Below are positions 46,038 to 55,336 of a stretch of 62,475 bases of DNA, one piece after another. The position numbers were made by a program, and so were the translations under genes. Where the stretch lies: the NCBI GenBank assembly GCA_040757695.1, contig JBFLWK010000008.1, forward strand, positions 1 through 62,475, given 5' to 3'. Every line of letters begins with the position of its first letter. The first letter of the stretch is position 1. Under the pieces are notes generated by a model that saw only the letters and a list, made by a program, of their open reading frames with translations, was not told where the DNA came from and ran no database searches. Source of the stretch: Elusimicrobiota bacterium. Lineage in GTDB: Bacteria > Elusimicrobiota > UBA8919.

Positions 46038-46735
46038 AAAACGCGGAACAAACACAGAACAAAGTGCAAAACAACCACAGAACTTGGCAATTGGTTTTAC
46101 TTATTACCGTATTACCTTATTACTTTATTTCCTGTCTTTACTCTGCTATGTTTGACGAAATACTAAAAAAAATGGATGAAGCGGACTCAAAAATTGCTGA
46201 TGTTTCGTTTTCGTTCATACAAGAAATTCTGGTAACAATAACTCAGGAGAAATCAGCCATTACAGGCACAGCAGTATTTAAGAAACCGGATATGTTCAAA
46301 ATTGAGCACTCAAAACCGGAAAAACAAGTTGTAATATCCGACGGCAAAAAAGTATTTTTTTACCAGAAAGAATTTAATCAGGTTATAATTGATGATTGGG
46401 AATCGTTATCTGAGACTGGCAACTTTCCCAAAGGTATCTTTAATTTCTCGTCAACTATAACAGGGCTTACAAAAAATTATAACATTTCACTTTTGGATGA
46501 CGAAGAGAAGTATTATGTACTTGTTCTGGAACTCAAAGAAAAACAATTGCAAAACACAAAAATCCAACTCTGGATTTCTAAAGAAACATATCTATGCGAA
46601 AAAACGGAAATCAAGACGGATACGGTTGTATCAACTGTAACAATATCTGATGTTAAAATAAATAAAAATATCAAAGATTCTATTTTCAAATTCAAAATTC
46701 CTAAAGGAACACAAATAATCACATTTCCATTCTGA
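46034..46735 (+). CDS. LolA-like outer-membrane lipoprotein carrier
   Basis: 233 residues. The mature part fits LolA: SFSFIQEILVTITQEKSAITG, GTAVFKKPDMFKIEHS, and WISKETYLCEKTEI. The N-terminus (KNAEQTQNKVQNNHRTW, then VLLITVLPYYFISC) is built like that of the TPR lipoprotein at 30525: a polar extension encoded by GAACACAGAAC-type repeats, then a hydrophobic core. The FISC could be a lipobox, although LolA itself is normally soluble. The start ATG overlaps the ftsK stop (ATGA). Confidence 0.78.
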   Translation: MKNAEQTQNKVQNNHRTWQLVLLITVLPYYFISCLYSAMFDEILKKMDEADSKIADVSFSFIQEILVTITQEKSAITGTAVFKKPDMFKIEHSKPEKQVVISDGKKVFFYQKEFNQVIIDDWESLSETGNFPKGIFNFSSTITGLTKNYNISLLDDEEKYYVLVLELKEKQLQNTKIQLWISKETYLCEKTEIKTDTVVSTVTISDVKINKNIKDSIFKFKIPKGTQIITFPF

Positions 46736-46739
46736 AAAA

Positions 46740-46826
46740 ACGCAGATGACCGCAGATAAAAAGCACAGATGAACACAGATAACATCAGCGGTAATCAGCG
46801 TTGTAAATCAGTGGTAATCAGCGTGT
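46740..46826. repeat. CGCAGAT / CAGCG repeat region
   Basis: Irregular copies of CGCAGAT, CACAGAT and GGTAATCAGCG fill the gap between the LolA-like and RodZ-like genes. Related to the inverted repeat at 38498-38575. Confidence 0.6.
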
Positions 46827-46830
46827 ATTT

Positions 46831-47475
46831 ATGGATATAGGCGCTAAACTCCGAGAGAAACGACAGGATTTGGGTTTATCTGTTGAAGATATATCTGCAA
46901 AGACATTGATTAGTATAAAATATCTTCAGGCACTTGAAGAAAATAGATTTTCTGATATCCCAACAGAAGTTATGATAACTGGTTTTTTAAGAAATTATTC
47001 CAGTATTTTAGAGCTTAAACCTGACGAACTTGTTGCTGAATATAAAAAATCTAATACTAAAAAAATACCAGTACCAATCACAACTATAAAGATAAAAGAT
47101 GCACCTTCCCGTAAAATTTTTAAGATAAAAATTGTGCCTGCTGTAATTACGATATGTTCAATTATGCTGATGTTTGGTATTATCAAAATTATTTCGGTGT
47201 TTATAAAGTCACCAAAAACCGAAGTAACAGCACAACAGCCAGTCAAAAAAAATCTGCTGGAAATCCAGACTACTGAAAATGTATGGATTAGAATAAAAGA
47301 AGGCGAAAATCCAATTTTTGAAGGGATATTGCCACCGAATACAGTAAAAACTTTTGAGTCAACCGAACAATTTAGTCTCCGAATAGGGAATTTGTCTGGA
47401 TTGACTGTATCACTAAATGGAATGCCTGTAGAACTTCCAAAAGGCAAACTTGTCGGCGAGATAAAACTACCATGA
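46831..47475 (+). CDS. RodZ-like helix-turn-helix membrane protein
   Basis: 214 residues. A Cro-type HTH at the N-terminus (GAKLREKRQDLGLSVEDIS, ALEENRFSDIP), one TM segment (about 108-130) and a beta-rich C-terminal domain (IQTTENVWIRIKEGENPIFE). This is the RodZ architecture, which links MreB filaments to the envelope and sets rod shape. It overlaps pgsA by 4 nt. Confidence 0.85.
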   Translation: MDIGAKLREKRQDLGLSVEDISAKTLISIKYLQALEENRFSDIPTEVMITGFLRNYSSILELKPDELVAEYKKSNTKKIPVPITTIKIKDAPSRKIFKIKIVPAVITICSIMLMFGIIKIISVFIKSPKTEVTAQQPVKKNLLEIQTTENVWIRIKEGENPIFEGILPPNTVKTFESTEQFSLRIGNLSGLTVSLNGMPVELPKGKLVGEIKLP

Positions 47476-48056
47476 ATATCGCAAACAGAATTACATTTGT
47501 AAGAATTTCACTTGTGCCTGTCTTTATCTTATTTATGATGAGTGAAAGTTTTTATGCACGGTTGATTTCACTAATAATTTTTATAGTTGCTTCAATTACT
47601 GATACAGTTGATGGATACCTTGCAAGAAAATACAAAACAGTAACCGATTTTGGCAAATTTATGGACCCACTTGCTGATAAATTACTTGTTTTAGCCGCTT
47701 TCATCTCGTTTGTAGAAATCAAGGACTTATCAATCCCGCCATGGATGGTAATTGCAATAATTTCAAGAGAGTTTATAATAACCGGTTTGCGTTTACTTGC
47801 TGCAACAAAAAATATAGTTATCTCGGCTGCACTCCCAGGTAAGTTCAAAACAACTTCGCAAATGATAACAATTATTGTAATTCTGGTTATTATATGTATC
47901 AATTCGTTGTTAAAGGATTTCTTCCACATAGACCCACATACAATTCCTATTCTTAAACTTATGCCTTTTGTACTGATGTTTATCACAACTATACTCACAC
48001 TGATTTCAGGATTAAGTTATATCTTTAAGTATAAATATCTTTTTTCTGAAAAATAA
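47472..48056 (+). CDS. pgsA: CDP-diacylglycerol-glycerol-3-phosphate 3-phosphatidyltransferase
   Basis: 194 residues. The CDP-alcohol phosphotransferase motif is complete: DTVDGYLARKYKTVTDFGKF with the trailing DPLAD. Makes phosphatidylglycerol phosphate in the inner membrane. The phosphatase PgpA is encoded next, 1 nt away. Confidence 0.93.
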   Translation: MNIANRITFVRISLVPVFILFMMSESFYARLISLIIFIVASITDTVDGYLARKYKTVTDFGKFMDPLADKLLVLAAFISFVEIKDLSIPPWMVIAIISREFIITGLRLLAATKNIVISAALPGKFKTTSQMITIIVILVIICINSLLKDFFHIDPHTIPILKLMPFVLMFITTILTLISGLSYIFKYKYLFSEK

Positions 48057-48057
48057 T

Positions 48058-48519
48058 ATGAACTTTTTAATAAAATTTTTGGCAACTGGTTTTTTTACTG
48101 GATACATTCCAAAAGCGCCGGGAACTTTTGCAACACTCTTTGCATCCGCAATTTGGTGGTATGCAAAGCCATCAAAAATTTTTTATTTTGTCAGTTTTTT
48201 TATAGTCATAATAGCATTTTTAGTATGTGGTAAAGCGGAAAAAATATTCAACATAAAAGATGACCAAAGAATAGTTATTGATGAAATGGTTGGTTATTTT
48301 TTTGCGGTTGCGATTTTGCCAAAAACAATTTTAACTCTAATTTCAGGCATAATTCTGTTCAGGTTTTTTGATATAAGAAAACCATTTTTTATAAAATCTT
48401 TCCAGAAATATCCTGGTAGTTTTGGAATACTTGCCGATGATATTACTTGCGGTATTATTACAAATATAATCTTGCAACTTTTTTATGAAATTAATAAAAC
48501 TTATAGTTGGTTGTCTTGA
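48058..48519 (+). CDS. pgpA: Phosphatidylglycerophosphatase A
   Basis: 153 residues. Removes the terminal phosphate from the PgsA product. Seen: ATGFFTGYIPKAPGTFATL, IVIDEMVGYFFAV, FRFFDIRKPFFIK and GSFGILADDITCGI. The order pgsA-pgpA makes this a two-step phosphatidylglycerol module. The 3' end overlaps the next gene by 35 nt. Confidence 0.9.
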   Translation: MNFLIKFLATGFFTGYIPKAPGTFATLFASAIWWYAKPSKIFYFVSFFIVIIAFLVCGKAEKIFNIKDDQRIVIDEMVGYFFAVAILPKTILTLISGIILFRFFDIRKPFFIKSFQKYPGSFGILADDITCGIITNIILQLFYEINKTYSWLS

Positions 48520-49015
48520 AACAAACTGTTATATTGTTTTTGACGACAAAACAAGAGATGCTGTAATTATTGACCCAGGCGATGAAGCAGAAAAAATTTT
48601 AGCAGTAATTGAGAAAACAAAATTAAACCCATTGAAAATAATAAATACGCATAGCCACCCAGACCATACAGGCGCTAACGAAAAGACTAAAGAAAAACTA
48701 AGAATAGAAACCTTTTATCCTGAAAAAGAAGGTGAAACAAAAAAAATTGGGACACTTAAATTAAAATTCTTTTTTACACCCGGACATACACAGGACAGTA
48801 TCTGTATTCTTATTGAGAATCATCTGTTTTCGGGTGATACGATTTTTGCTTCGTCAATCGGACGAACCGATTTAGGTGGTGGAAATTTAGAACAACTTTT
48901 AAACTCAATTAAAACCAAAATTCTGGTACTGCCAAAAGCGACGCAGATTCATCCAGGACATGGGCTTGATACTACAGTGGACAACGAACTAAAATTTAAT
49001 CCATTTTTGCAGTAA
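48485..49015 (+). CDS. Metallo-beta-lactamase fold hydrolase
   Basis: 176 residues, glyoxalase II-like. Metal ligands are in THSHPDHTGAN (HxHxDH), FTPGHTQDS, FSGDTIFASSIGRTDL and IHPGHG. The substrate is unknown; small proteins of this type hydrolyse thioesters or act on other metabolites. The start overlaps pgpA. Confidence 0.85.
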   Translation: MKLIKLIVGCLETNCYIVFDDKTRDAVIIDPGDEAEKILAVIEKTKLNPLKIINTHSHPDHTGANEKTKEKLRIETFYPEKEGETKKIGTLKLKFFFTPGHTQDSICILIENHLFSGDTIFASSIGRTDLGGGNLEQLLNSIKTKILVLPKATQIHPGHGLDTTVDNELKFNPFLQ

Positions 49016-49018
49016 TCT

Positions 49019-49894
49019 ATGAACCCCCCAAGGCTTCTTAATGATTTTTTATCGTATCTGTCAGTTGAAAAAGGACTTGCTAAAAATACAATACTTGCCT
49101 ATAAACGGGATATTGAGAATTATTTTGCGTATCTTGAAAAACATTTCTTATCAATTTTAACTGTTACAGAAGAAGAAATAATGGATTATCTATGGGAACA
49201 GAAACTTTCTAAAAAATCAACATCAACAATTTTTCGTGAACAGGAAGCAATCAAAGGTTTTTATAAATTTTTGTTTACCGAAGAACACATTAAACAAAAT
49301 CCTGCCGCACAGTTAAAATCGCCAAAATTAGAAAAATATCTGCCAGATACTTTAACAATTGAAGAAACAGAAAAATTAGTTGAAGCACCGAATTTAACAA
49401 AAATAAAAGGAATCCGCGATAAAGCAATTTTAGAAACATTGTATGCAACAGGAATGCGTGTGTCGGAACTGACCGAACTGAAAACGTCGGATGTAAATCT
49501 GGATGTCGGATTTGTAAAATGCCTCGGCAAGGGTTCAAAAGAACGAATTGTGCCTGTTGGTTCTAAAGCAGTTATGGCATTAAAAAATTATCTTGCAATC
49601 CGGCAAAAAACCGGTGGCGATTTCCTTTTTCTGAATCCATCCGGAAAAAAAATCTCAAGAATCGCTGTTTGGAAAATAATAAAAAAATATGCACAAAAAG
49701 TTGGTATCATAAAAAAAATTTCACCACATATATTAAGACATTCTTTTGCTTCACATATTTTAGAAAGAGGCGCTGATCTGCGAACAATACAGGAAATGCT
49801 TGGTCATTCATCAATTTCAACAACACAGATTTATACACATATTGATAAAAAGTTCCTGAAACAGCAACATAAAAAATATCATCCCAGAGGATAA
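49019..49894 (+). CDS. Tyrosine recombinase XerC/XerD
   Basis: 291 residues. An N-terminal SAM-like domain (NDFLSYLSVEKGLAKNT) precedes the catalytic domain. The catalytic residues are in ATGMRVSELTELK (Arg), SPHILRHSFASHI (HxxR), LGHSSISTTQIYTHI (His and Tyr). It resolves chromosome dimers with FtsK (encoded at 43887). It is closer to XerD than to integrases because of its length and the nearby housekeeping genes. Confidence 0.92.
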   Translation: MNPPRLLNDFLSYLSVEKGLAKNTILAYKRDIENYFAYLEKHFLSILTVTEEEIMDYLWEQKLSKKSTSTIFREQEAIKGFYKFLFTEEHIKQNPAAQLKSPKLEKYLPDTLTIEETEKLVEAPNLTKIKGIRDKAILETLYATGMRVSELTELKTSDVNLDVGFVKCLGKGSKERIVPVGSKAVMALKNYLAIRQKTGGDFLFLNPSGKKISRIAVWKIIKKYAQKVGIIKKISPHILRHSFASHILERGADLRTIQEMLGHSSISTTQIYTHIDKKFLKQQHKKYHPRG

Positions 49895-49947
49895 TAGATT
49901 TCAAAATTAGAAAATTAAGTATACTGATTTACAGGAGATATAAAAAA

Positions 49948-50766
49948 ATGAGAAAGCCAAAACTTACTAAAGATGCGTTAGCGCAAATTGACCAGTATTC
50001 ACGAGACCGTGTTGGATTAAGCACATTGGAACGCTACACGGGCAGTTTAGCAAGCGAATTTCAGCCGTATATTCTGCTTACAAATTTTAAGTTATATGTG
50101 GACATCTTTGCCCAAAAGTTCAAAGTATCAATCCAACAGGGTTCTGTGATGAGAGCATGCCATTGTAAAAAAGAGAAAATTTCAATCATTGACTACAGCG
50201 TTGGCTCGCCAACCGCAGCGTTGATTGTAGAATTGTTGTCATTCACAAAACCCAAAGCGGTGCTGATGTTAGGACTATGTGGTGGCTTGAGAACAGAATA
50301 CAAGGTTGGCGATTTCTTTAATCCGGTAGCCGCAATACGAGGTGAGGGAACTTCGGACGCGTATATGCCCAAACGGTGTCCATCGTTAAGTTCTTTTGTG
50401 GTTCAAAGATTTATCTGTGAGGAGTTGGAAAAAAGAGGGATAAAATACCATACAGGCGTTATTCATACAACGAATGTTCGGTTCTGGGAATTTAACGAGG
50501 CGTTCAAAAAAATTTTGGCAGATGAACGAGCACAGGCAATTGATATGGAGTGCGCAACACTTTTTACCGTCGGGTTTTCTAAATATGTACCTATAGGCGC
50601 TTTGATGCTAATATCAGACCTGCCGCTTAAAAAGGGTGGTATAAAAACAAAAAAAACTGCAAAAGAAGTATTTGAAAAATATACAGGTTCACATATTGAG
50701 ATTGGAATTGCAGTTCTGAAAAATATGCAAAGAAAAGAAAAAGAAGGTCTGGATTACCGGTTTTGA
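49948..50766 (+). CDS. AMP nucleosidase-like purine nucleosidase/phosphorylase
   Basis: 272 residues of the nucleoside phosphorylase fold. Seen: SPTAALIVELLSFTKPKAVLMLGLCGGL (shown as PKAVLMLGLCGGL), IRGEGTSDAY, and IDMECATLFTVGF. The set fits the short AMP nucleosidases found in Bacteroidetes-type bacteria, which cleave AMP to adenine and ribose 5-phosphate. It could instead be a purine nucleoside phosphorylase. Confidence 0.82.
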   Translation: MRKPKLTKDALAQIDQYSRDRVGLSTLERYTGSLASEFQPYILLTNFKLYVDIFAQKFKVSIQQGSVMRACHCKKEKISIIDYSVGSPTAALIVELLSFTKPKAVLMLGLCGGLRTEYKVGDFFNPVAAIRGEGTSDAYMPKRCPSLSSFVVQRFICEELEKRGIKYHTGVIHTTNVRFWEFNEAFKKILADERAQAIDMECATLFTVGFSKYVPIGALMLISDLPLKKGGIKTKKTAKEVFEKYTGSHIEIGIAVLKNMQRKEKEGLDYRF

Positions 50767-50822
50767 AATTATCCTGTTTGTTTTACTCTGAAAATAAAAA
50801 ATTTCTATAACTGATTTTTTAC

Positions 50823-50850
50823 TTGACAACAATTTTTTTTTGTGTATAAT
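50823..50850 (+). promoter_or_regulatory. Promoter of smc
   Basis: TTGACA (50823-50828) and TATAAT (50845-50850) are 16 bp apart. AAGGAAGGTG lies before the ATG at 50914. Confidence 0.65.
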
Positions 50851-50913
50851 ATTAAAAGATGGTAAAAAAATATGTTAATTTGGTAAAATTAAACAAAATA
50901 AGGAAGGTGAAAA

Positions 50914-53900
50914 ATGCAGTTAAAATCAGTAGAATTGTATGGTTTTAAATCATTCGCAGACAAAACATCACTTGAATTTGGCGATGGGATTACCGCGATT
51001 GTTGGACCGAATGGTTGTGGTAAAACGAATATCGTTGACGCAATGAAATGGGTACTCGGCGAGCAGTCGTCAAAATCGTTACGCGGTACCAAAATGGAAG
51101 ATGTAATATTTAATGGCACCACTGCACGGAAAGCAACATCAGTCTCGGAAATAACGCTGAATTTTGATAATTCTAAAAATGTTTTGCCAATTGATTATTC
51201 CGAAATCAGCGTTACTCGGCGGCTGTTTCGTACTGGTGAGTCAGAGTATCTTTTGAACAAAACACCAGTTCGCCTGAGAGATATAAAAGACCTGTTTTTA
51301 GATACCGGCATCGGAACAGAATCATACTCAATAATGGAGCAGAATAAAATAGATTTTATCTTACAATCAAAACCTGAAGAACGCAGATTTTTGTTTGAAG
51401 AAGTAGCAGGAGTTTCCAAATACAAAGCCAAACGAGAAGAAGCACTTAAAAAATTAGAAAAGGTTGGACAGGATTTATTGCGGCTTAACGATATTTTAAC
51501 TGAACTTGAAAGCCAGAAAAGCAAACTTGACTCGCAGGCACGAAAAGCAAGACAATACCAAAAATATCTTGCAGAATTAAAAAATTATGAGATCAATTCA
51601 CTCGTAAAAAAATATCTTGAAATCAAAGAAACGAACCTGACAAAACAAAAAGAACTGGAAATAATTAATGAAAAGCAATCACAACTTTCAATTGAAATAG
51701 ATAAACTGGAAGCAAAATATTCCGAATTAAAACTTGCTTTAACATCTAAGGAAGATGAACTCATCTCAAAACGGACTGAAGCAAGCAAAATTGATTCAGC
51801 AATACAGATATTAAAAGAACGAATACAAACAGCAGAAACAGGAAAATCGGATTTGCTTAACCGCAATATAGAAGCAGAAACAGAAATTCAACAAGGACAG
51901 GATGCGCTTAACAGTTATTCAACCGAAGACAAAAATACAAAAAGAAAATTGGAAGAATCTGAAAAAATTATTCCAACATTAGCGGAAACAGTTGCTCAAA
52001 AAACAGCCGAAAAAAACAAACTGGAAACAGAAATTACACAGATAACAAACGAGATAGAAACCGTAAGGCAGGAAATTTTTAATACTGCAAAAGAACTGGC
52101 GGAATCCCATAATAAGAACATTTCAGACGAAACATTCCTGAAAGATGTAAATCAGCGCATTACAAAATTAGAAAACCAAAGAAAAGAAACAATCTCACAA
52201 AAATCTGACAAAGAAAAACTTGTTAATGAATTAATTAAAAAGTTAACGCTGCTTAACTCAAAAATAGACGAAAAAAGAAAAATCGTAGAAACCGAAACAT
52301 TAAAACTAAACAAAATTAGGATAGAAATTGAAAAAAAACAAACTGAACTTTTGACAAAAAAAGAACTACTGGCACAACTGAACGCACAGTTAGAAATACT
52401 CATCAGCAATTCAAACCATGCACTATATTCAAAAATAAAAGAATTATTCAAAGACAAAATACTTGGAACTGTCAGTGAAATTGTCTCTGTCTCTGCTGAA
52501 AACATACATATCATTCAGTCAGCATTAGGTGAGAAAAGCAACTACATTATCGTAGATACCGTAGAAACAGCAGAAGAAATAATCAATTGGCTTAGAAAAG
52601 AAAATTTAGGCTGGGCGACATTTTTAATACTTTCAGAAATCAGTAAAATGCAATTTACTCAACAGTCTGTCTTTTCTGGCAAAAAAATATCCGACCTCGT
52701 CCATTGCGATGAAAAGTTTAAAAAAGTAGTTGAGTTTCTGCTGGATAATGCAATACTTAAAAATGGGAGTATTTACAACCGCGGTTTGATTCAAGGTGGA
52801 GGAAACAGAAAAAAGAGTGGGAAGGATATCAAAAAAACACTGGGAACATTTTCTGAAATTGGACATTTCCAAAAGGAAATCAAAGATCTTAATAGCGAAA
52901 TTGAAAAAATGGAAGCATTAATAAAAAACTATCAAAACGAAATTGCTACAACCGAGACAAACTTAAAAAAAGATTCTGATAAAATAGAAACAAACCGGAA
53001 TGAATTAATGCCTTTAAAAACAGAACTCATATCTGCTGAAGAATCACTAAAAACAGCTGAAAGTTTTATTGCTGTTTTGTTAGCCGAATATGAAGAACTT
53101 GAGAAACAGAGGAAAAAAATAGAAAGTACTATCATCGCAAATAGCCATCAGATAACTTCCCAAAAGGAAAAGGAAACTGCGCTTAATAATAAATTGACCG
53201 CGATGCTGGATAAACTTCGCCAGCAGCAACAGAATCTTGATAAAATTAACCATAACATAACAGACAGTACTATTGATTTTTCGGTAAAAAGTAAAGAGGT
53301 TGAACACTTAAAAGAAAAAATAAAAAATATCTTGCCAAATATAACATCAATATCTGTAAAAATTGAAAAGGCAAAAAAACGGATAACTGAGTCAACAATA
53401 AAAATTGATGAATACGAAAAGATAATTAAGAATTCAGCCGACGAAATCAACAAAATTATTGTATCAAAAGACGAAATAGACGATATATTAAAAACTATAG
53501 AATATCAAAGAAATGAAATCAAAAATACAATGTTGGATGTTGACAGTAACTTAAGAAATTTGAAAAGCCAGTTGCAAAAAACGAATGATGAAATACGAAC
53601 TTTAGAACGAGCCGTTTCAGGAACCTCATCGGAAATCAAACAAATAGCGAACCGCTTAAAAGAAGAGAAACAGGTTTCTATTGAAGATGCCATGAATAAT
53701 TATCAGGAAACTACCATTTCTGATGAGGACATATCTAAACTTAAAAATAAAATTGAAACACTTGGTGCGGTAAATCTGGCAGCACCTGAAGAATATGAGC
53801 AACTTGAACAACGATACAATTTTTTAATCAAACAGAAACAAGACCTTGAAAAAGCGCGTGAAGATTTATATAACGCAATCAATAAAATAAATATGACTAC

Positions 53901-54378
53901 CCGTCAGAATTTTCAGAAAACATTCGTAACCGTTCGTGAGAATTTTAGAAAAATATTTACACAGCTTTTTGAAGGTGGTGAAGCAGATTTGTTATTTACC
54001 GATGAAAGTAACCTGCTTGAATCAGGAATTGATATCATCGCACAGCCACCCGGGAAAAAACTTCAGCATATATCATTGCTTTCAGGCGGTGAACGTGCAC
54101 TTACCGCAATTGCGATTCTGTTCGCAATATATCTTATAAAACCAGCACCATTCTGTGTACTTGACGAGATTGATGGTCAACTTGATGAAGCGAATATTTT
54201 AAGATTTACTCGGCTGCTAAAAGAATTTGCACAAACTTCCCAATTTCTTGTAATCACACATAATAAACGCACAATGGAAGTCGCAAATGTACTCTACGGT
54301 ATAACAATGGAAGAACTCGGCATCTCCAAAATCATATCTGTTCGTATGGAACTTGAAAAAGTACCCGCCACCGCTTAA
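50914..54378 (+). CDS. smc: Chromosome segregation protein SMC
   Basis: 1154 residues. The Walker A head is GPNGCGKTNIVDAMKWVLG, coiled-coil arms run about 165-500 and 660-1000, the hinge lies between (about 505-640, with ALGEKSNYIIVDTVETA), and the C-terminal head has LLSGGERALTAIAIL and FCVLDEIDGQLDEANI. The family's usual DEVDAALD is DEIDGQLD here. No scpA or scpB gene is in the window. Confidence 0.95.
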   Translation: MQLKSVELYGFKSFADKTSLEFGDGITAIVGPNGCGKTNIVDAMKWVLGEQSSKSLRGTKMEDVIFNGTTARKATSVSEITLNFDNSKNVLPIDYSEISVTRRLFRTGESEYLLNKTPVRLRDIKDLFLDTGIGTESYSIMEQNKIDFILQSKPEERRFLFEEVAGVSKYKAKREEALKKLEKVGQDLLRLNDILTELESQKSKLDSQARKARQYQKYLAELKNYEINSLVKKYLEIKETNLTKQKELEIINEKQSQLSIEIDKLEAKYSELKLALTSKEDELISKRTEASKIDSAIQILKERIQTAETGKSDLLNRNIEAETEIQQGQDALNSYSTEDKNTKRKLEESEKIIPTLAETVAQKTAEKNKLETEITQITNEIETVRQEIFNTAKELAESHNKNISDETFLKDVNQRITKLENQRKETISQKSDKEKLVNELIKKLTLLNSKIDEKRKIVETETLKLNKIRIEIEKKQTELLTKKELLAQLNAQLEILISNSNHALYSKIKELFKDKILGTVSEIVSVSAENIHIIQSALGEKSNYIIVDTVETAEEIINWLRKENLGWATFLILSEISKMQFTQQSVFSGKKISDLVHCDEKFKKVVEFLLDNAILKNGSIYNRGLIQGGGNRKKSGKDIKKTLGTFSEIGHFQKEIKDLNSEIEKMEALIKNYQNEIATTETNLKKDSDKIETNRNELMPLKTELISAEESLKTAESFIAVLLAEYEELEKQRKKIESTIIANSHQITSQKEKETALNNKLTAMLDKLRQQQQNLDKINHNITDSTIDFSVKSKEVEHLKEKIKNILPNITSISVKIEKAKKRITESTIKIDEYEKIIKNSADEINKIIVSKDEIDDILKTIEYQRNEIKNTMLDVDSNLRNLKSQLQKTNDEIRTLERAVSGTSSEIKQIANRLKEEKQVSIEDAMNNYQETTISDEDISKLKNKIETLGAVNLAAPEEYEQLEQRYNFLIKQKQDLEKAREDLYNAINKINMTTRQNFQKTFVTVRENFRKIFTQLFEGGEADLLFTDESNLLESGIDIIAQPPGKKLQHISLLSGGERALTAIAILFAIYLIKPAPFCVLDEIDGQLDEANILRFTRLLKEFAQTSQFLVITHNKRTMEVANVLYGITMEELGISKIISVRMELEKVPATA

Positions 54379-54418
54379 TAAAAAAAGTCCTCCAATCCGC
54401 GTGCAACCTCCAATTCGC

Positions 54419-54447
54419 TTTACAAATCCATCAAAATTATGTATAAT
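54419..54447 (+). promoter_or_regulatory. Promoter of wecG/tagA-family gene, leaderless
   Basis: TTTACA (54419-54424) and TATAAT (54442-54447) are 17 bp apart. The ATG at 54455 follows after 7 nt with no Shine-Dalgarno. Confidence 0.6.
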
Positions 54448-54454
54448 AATATCA

Positions 54455-55192
54455 ATGCGTGATTCTATAAAAATACTGTCAACACGAATTGACAATATCA
54501 CTTTGAATGATGCGGTATCTATCATTAGCGGATTCCTAACTGATAGTAATAGCCCACACCAGATTATAACTGCAAACTCACTTATGGTTTTGCAGGCACA
54601 AAAAGATGAAGAACTTAAAAAAATTTTTGAGACCGCTTCTGTTATTATTCCTGAAAGTAGCGGTATCTGCTGGGCTTCTAAATTTTTAGGCACACCACTT
54701 AAACAAAAAATTCCAGGGATTGATTTTATGATGCGACTGCTTGATTATGCGCAGAATCATAACCATTCAGTTTTTTTTCTTGGCGCGAAAGAAAAAATTA
54801 TACAAACCGCTGTTGAAAAAATTAAAAAAAAATTACCAAATTTAAAAATCACAGGATTCCATAATGGCTATTTCTTTCAGAATGAACCAAAAATAATTTC
54901 AGAAATAAAAACAACCCAATCTGATATACTTTTCGTCGGCTTGAATATCCCGTTTCAGGAAAAATGGATACATAAAAATCTTGAACAATTAGGTGTAAAA
55001 ATCGCTATAGGTATTGGCGGCAGTTTTGATGTTTTATCCGGAAAATTAAAACGGGCACCGCGCTGGATGATAAACACAGGTACAGAATGGCTTTTTCGTA
55101 CCATTCAGCAACCTTGGAGAGTCGTGCGAATTCTAAAACTTTTGTTATTCGTATCAAAAATTTTTAAGGCACGCTTGAAAAGTAACTACTGA
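54455..55192 (+). CDS. WecG/TagA/CpsF family glycosyltransferase
   Basis: 245 residues. Adds a sugar (ManNAc-type in known members) to a lipid-linked glycan at the inner face of the membrane. Seen: VFFLGAKEKIIQTAVEKI, LFVGLNIPFQEKWIHKN, GIGGSFDVLSGKLKRAPRW. The family's conserved Asp segment (P-D-G or P-D-S) reads PESSGICWASK, so Glu replaces Asp. The longer frame from 54353 begins in smc and lacks a signal. I chose 54455 because its promoter ends 7 nt away. Confidence 0.88.
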   Translation: MRDSIKILSTRIDNITLNDAVSIISGFLTDSNSPHQIITANSLMVLQAQKDEELKKIFETASVIIPESSGICWASKFLGTPLKQKIPGIDFMMRLLDYAQNHNHSVFFLGAKEKIIQTAVEKIKKKLPNLKITGFHNGYFFQNEPKIISEIKTTQSDILFVGLNIPFQEKWIHKNLEQLGVKIAIGIGGSFDVLSGKLKRAPRWMINTGTEWLFRTIQQPWRVVRILKLLLFVSKIFKARLKSNY

Positions 55193-55272
55193 TAAAAATC
55201 AGAAGTTAAAATCCTGTTAAGCCCGTCAAAAGAAGTTTCAGTGTCTTCTGTGACTTCAGTGGTTTATCTGGT

Positions 55273-55319
55273 CCTCAACAAGTTGAGGATTCCATATTTG
55301 AGTCCCGAACTTGTTCGGG
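55273..55319. repeat. Two palindromes before the kinase gene
   Basis: CCTCAAC/GTTGAGG (55273-55288) and CCCGAAC/GTTCGGG (55304-55319). The second matches the core of the REP-like element at 2234-2255 but lacks the CTAC flank. They end 17 bp before the ATG at 55337. Confidence 0.6.
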
Positions 55320-55336
55320 TTAATTTGTAATCTTTT

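Noticed and set aside
49019-49894. The tyrosine recombinase considered as a phage or island integrase
   Set aside because: It has XerC/D length and motifs, is surrounded by housekeeping genes, and no attachment-site repeat or phage gene is visible.
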